Assembly (NCBI RefSeq): GCF_000426645.1 | Contig: NZ_AUFT01000001.1 | Span: 310,001-374,000 of the forward strand | Source of the DNA: Nakamurella lactea DSM 19367 | GTDB taxonomy: Bacteria > Actinomycetota > Actinomycetes > Mycobacteriales > Nakamurellaceae | Length of the DNA: 64,000 nt | Reading direction: 5' to 3' | In this document: positions 62,328 to 64,000 of the stretch, piece by piece | How positions within the stretch are numbered: position 1 is the stretch's first letter | Layout: every line of letters starts with the position of its first letter | The notes under the pieces: generated by a model | Told to the model about the DNA's origin: nothing | The model's database searches: none | What the model saw: only the letters and a program-made list of their open reading frames with translations | Translations under genes and position numbers: made by a program

Positions 62328-63386
62328 TCAGCCGACCGCCGTCGGCTTCGGCAGGCCGGCCGGATTGATCTCGGAGGAGGCAACGGCCTCCACCGACAGC
62401 CCCCAGCGCTCCAGCACCTGCTGATAGCTGCCGTCGGCGATGGCACTGTCGACGGCTGCGGCCAACGCGGCGACCAAACCGTTGCCCTTCTTCGTCATCA
62501 CCGCGACCTTGCCGTCCAGCGGGTAGGACGAGGAGACGGTGCCGACGATCTCGGTCTGGCCGGCGGTGGCAACGTGGTAGGTCGCCGTCGGGTTCGGCCC
62601 GAGATACAGATCGATCCGGCCGGACGCCAGCGCCAGGTAGTAGTCGGTAGCGGATTGGTAGTAGCGGATGTCGATCGCCGGTAGACCGGCCGCCTTGTTC
62701 TTGGCGTCCCAGTCCAGCAGGATGCCTTCCTGCAGGGTGCCGGAACCGACCGCGACCTTCTTGCCCGCTAGATCCGCCGGTCCGGTCACCTTCAGGCCGG
62801 AGCCCTTCTTCGCCTCGAACGCGTGCAGACCCAGCCGATAGGTGGCGAAGTCGTACTTCTCCTTGCGTTCCTCGGAGACGCCGATGTTGGAGACCGCGAC
62901 CTGGTACTTGCCCGAATCCACTCCGACAAAAAGGTTCTCCCAGCTGGTGACCTGTAGCTCGGCCTTCAGACCGAGCTTGTCGGCGATCAGCTGGGCGAAG
63001 TCAACCTCGACCCCGATCGGGGTCCTGTCGTCGTCGGCGGTGAAGCCCAGCGGCGGTAACCCACCGCCGGCGAATCCACCACCCACCACCAACGTGCCCG
63101 ACTTCTTGATCGAGGCCGGCAGTTTGGCGACGGCCGCCGGGTCGGTGGCCGCCGACACCCGGTGCTGGTCCGGCGAGGTGTTGTAGCCGTCGGGGACGGT
63201 GACGGCCGCGACACCGGACGCGACTGTCTGGCTCCCGACGGAGCTCCCGGCAGCGGCCGGAGACACCGCCGCGGTGTCCTGTTGCGGATCGGCGCAGGCG
63301 GTCAACCCGATGGCCACCACGATCGCGGTAGCGGCGAGCAGCGATGTTCTCGAGCGCCGGTCAACGGGGCGCGAAGTGTCGATCAT
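62328..63386 (-). CDS. Amino-acid-type ABC substrate-binding lipoprotein (copy 2)
   Basis: A 352-residue SBP_bac_3 receptor. The lipoprotein signal ends at GLTAC (Cys31). A Ser/Ala/Val linker (32-90) precedes the fold (SGTLVVGGGFAGGGLPPLGF, GVEVDFAQLIADKLGLKAEL, VSNIGVSEERKEKYDFATY). This family binds amino acids such as cystine. It is nearly parallel in sequence to the gene just upstream (shared EERKEKYDFATYR, IDIKYF/IDIRYY, PNPTA(A/T)YHVATAGQ, NP(A/P)GLPK), so the two arose by tandem duplication. It starts 7 bases after that gene. Confidence 0.9.
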   Translation of the reverse strand: MIDTSRPVDRRSRTSLLAATAIVVAIGLTACADPQQDTAAVSPAAAGSSVGSQTVASGVAAVTVPDGYNTSPDQHRVSAATDPAAVAKLPASIKKSGTLVVGGGFAGGGLPPLGFTADDDRTPIGVEVDFAQLIADKLGLKAELQVTSWENLFVGVDSGKYQVAVSNIGVSEERKEKYDFATYRLGLHAFEAKKGSGLKVTGPADLAGKKVAVGSGTLQEGILLDWDAKNKAAGLPAIDIRYYQSATDYYLALASGRIDLYLGPNPTATYHVATAGQTEIVGTVSSSYPLDGKVAVMTKKGNGLVAALAAAVDSAIADGSYQQVLERWGLSVEAVASSEINPAGLPKPTAVG

Positions 63387-63393
63387 GGTCGCC

Positions 63394-64000
63394 TCAGCCG
63401 GTCTTCGGCAGGCCGGGCGGGTTGACCCGCGATTGGCTGACGGCTTCGTTGCTCAGGTTCCAGTGCTCAAGGACCTTCGCGTAGGTGCCGTTCTCGATGG
63501 TGTGATTGATGGCCGCGGCGAAGGCGGGCGCCAGACCATTGCCCTTCTTGGTCAGTACGGCGATCTCGCCCTGGAGTTTCGGACCGGCTCCCGATTGCGT
63601 TCCGACGATCTCGGACTGGCCGGCCGTCGCCACGTGGTAGGCCGCGGTCGGGTTCGGGCCGAAGTAGGCATCGATGCGTCCGGACGACAGTGCCAGGTAG
63701 TAGTCGGCGCTGTTCTGGAAGTACTTGATGTCGATCGGCGCGAGCCCGTTCTTCACATCCTCGGCACTCCAATCGACCAGGATCTTCTCCTGGTTGGTAC
63801 CCGAGGAGACGCCGATGATCTTGCCGGCGGCGTCCTTCGCGTCCGAGATCTTGAACCCGGCGCCGGCCTTGGCCTCGAAGGCGAGGACGTCATTGCGATA
63901 CGTCGCGAAGTCGTATTTCTCCTTGCGCTCTTCGGTGACGGTGACGTTGGAGATGAAGACATCCGCCTTGCCGGAGTCGATCTGCACGAAATTCTGTGCC
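63394..64000 (-). CDS. Amino-acid-type ABC substrate-binding protein (copy 1), C-terminal part
   Basis: The last 201 codons of a second SBP_bac_3 receptor; the start lies beyond the right edge. Motifs AQNFVQIDSGKADVFISNVTVTEERKEKYDFATY (in parts: QIDSGKADVFISNVTV, EERKEKYDFATYR) and GPNPTAAYHVATAGQSEIVG match copy 2 closely. Two adjacent receptors for one transporter are also found in the Bacillus ytmJK pair. Permease and ATPase genes are expected further right. Confidence 0.88.
   Translation of the reverse strand, partial: AQNFVQIDSGKADVFISNVTVTEERKEKYDFATYRNDVLAFEAKAGAGFKISDAKDAAGKIIGVSSGTNQEKILVDWSAEDVKNGLAPIDIKYFQNSADYYLALSSGRIDAYFGPNPTAAYHVATAGQSEIVGTQSGAGPKLQGEIAVLTKKGNGLAPAFAAAINHTIENGTYAKVLEHWNLSNEAVSQSRVNPPGLPKTG

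Overview
The window is high-GC (about 65-70% by eye), with many GTG and a few TTG starts, a DUF222-HNH endonuclease, a GlbO-type truncated globin and a 1,624-residue NAD-glutamate dehydrogenase. This points to the Actinomycetota. The gene order from 5.1 to 27 kb (rpiB, Rv2466c-like DsbA, pepN, DUF5130, HNH, glbO, aglA, Rv2474c-like, thioesterase, gdh, ettA, ssb-like) follows Mycobacterium tuberculosis Rv2465c-Rv2478c as I remember it. Low-complexity inserts inside conserved genes and the cytochrome gene set suggest a non-mycobacterial relative (Nakamurella/Frankia-like), but genus cannot be fixed from the sequence alone.

Layout. 1-3.1 kb: a sugar ABC uptake operon (two permeases and a lipoprotein binding protein) with a perfect LacI-type operator, divergent from a pyrophosphate-dependent phosphofructokinase. 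5-27 kb: the mycobacteria-like conserved block, interrupted at 9.6-12.8 kb by DinB polymerase, a Nudix hydrolase, a frameshifted AbiEi/DUF559 gene and a small Cys-rich protein. 27-29.2 kb: a CopD-CtaG membrane protein for copper and cytochrome oxidase assembly. 29.3-33.9 kb: a tRNA-Arg followed by a lower-GC accessory patch (decayed PD-(D/E)XK nuclease, TetR/EamA pair, FabH/TetR pair, another TetR). 34.1-37.9 kb: a secreted multidomain GH3 glycosidase. 37.9-43.8 kb: three SDR enzymes plus a glnA4-type glutamine-synthetase-like ligase and an aldehyde dehydrogenase, suggesting gamma-glutamylated amine catabolism. 43.8-50.9 kb: DUF222-HNH, an orphan PaaD with its own operator-like dyad, DUF1542, a HerA-like ATPase, orn, tRNA-His, and trpS preceded by a Trp-Trp leader peptide and attenuator. 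51-55.4 kb: tRNA-Lys, acyl-CoA dehydrogenase, PAP2-diacylglycerol-kinase fusion, flavin reductase, DUF1684.

The most interesting system is the minus-strand operon from the right edge to 55.5 kb. It has two tandem amino-acid-type binding lipoproteins, an unusual flavin-reductase/GNAT-acetyltransferase fusion, three bacterial-luciferase-type FMN monooxygenases and a large FAD/NAD(P)-binding protein. It closely resembles in content the Bacillus ytm/ytn (sna/cmo) cluster, which salvages sulfur from S-alkylcysteines by N-acetylation followed by flavin-dependent C-S oxidation. The operon ends at a perfect 42-bp palindrome. A second theme is DNA-level: short tandem repeats recur both in-frame inside conserved enzymes (dinB, aglA, gdh, DUF222-HNH, a luciferase-type monooxygenase) and between genes.
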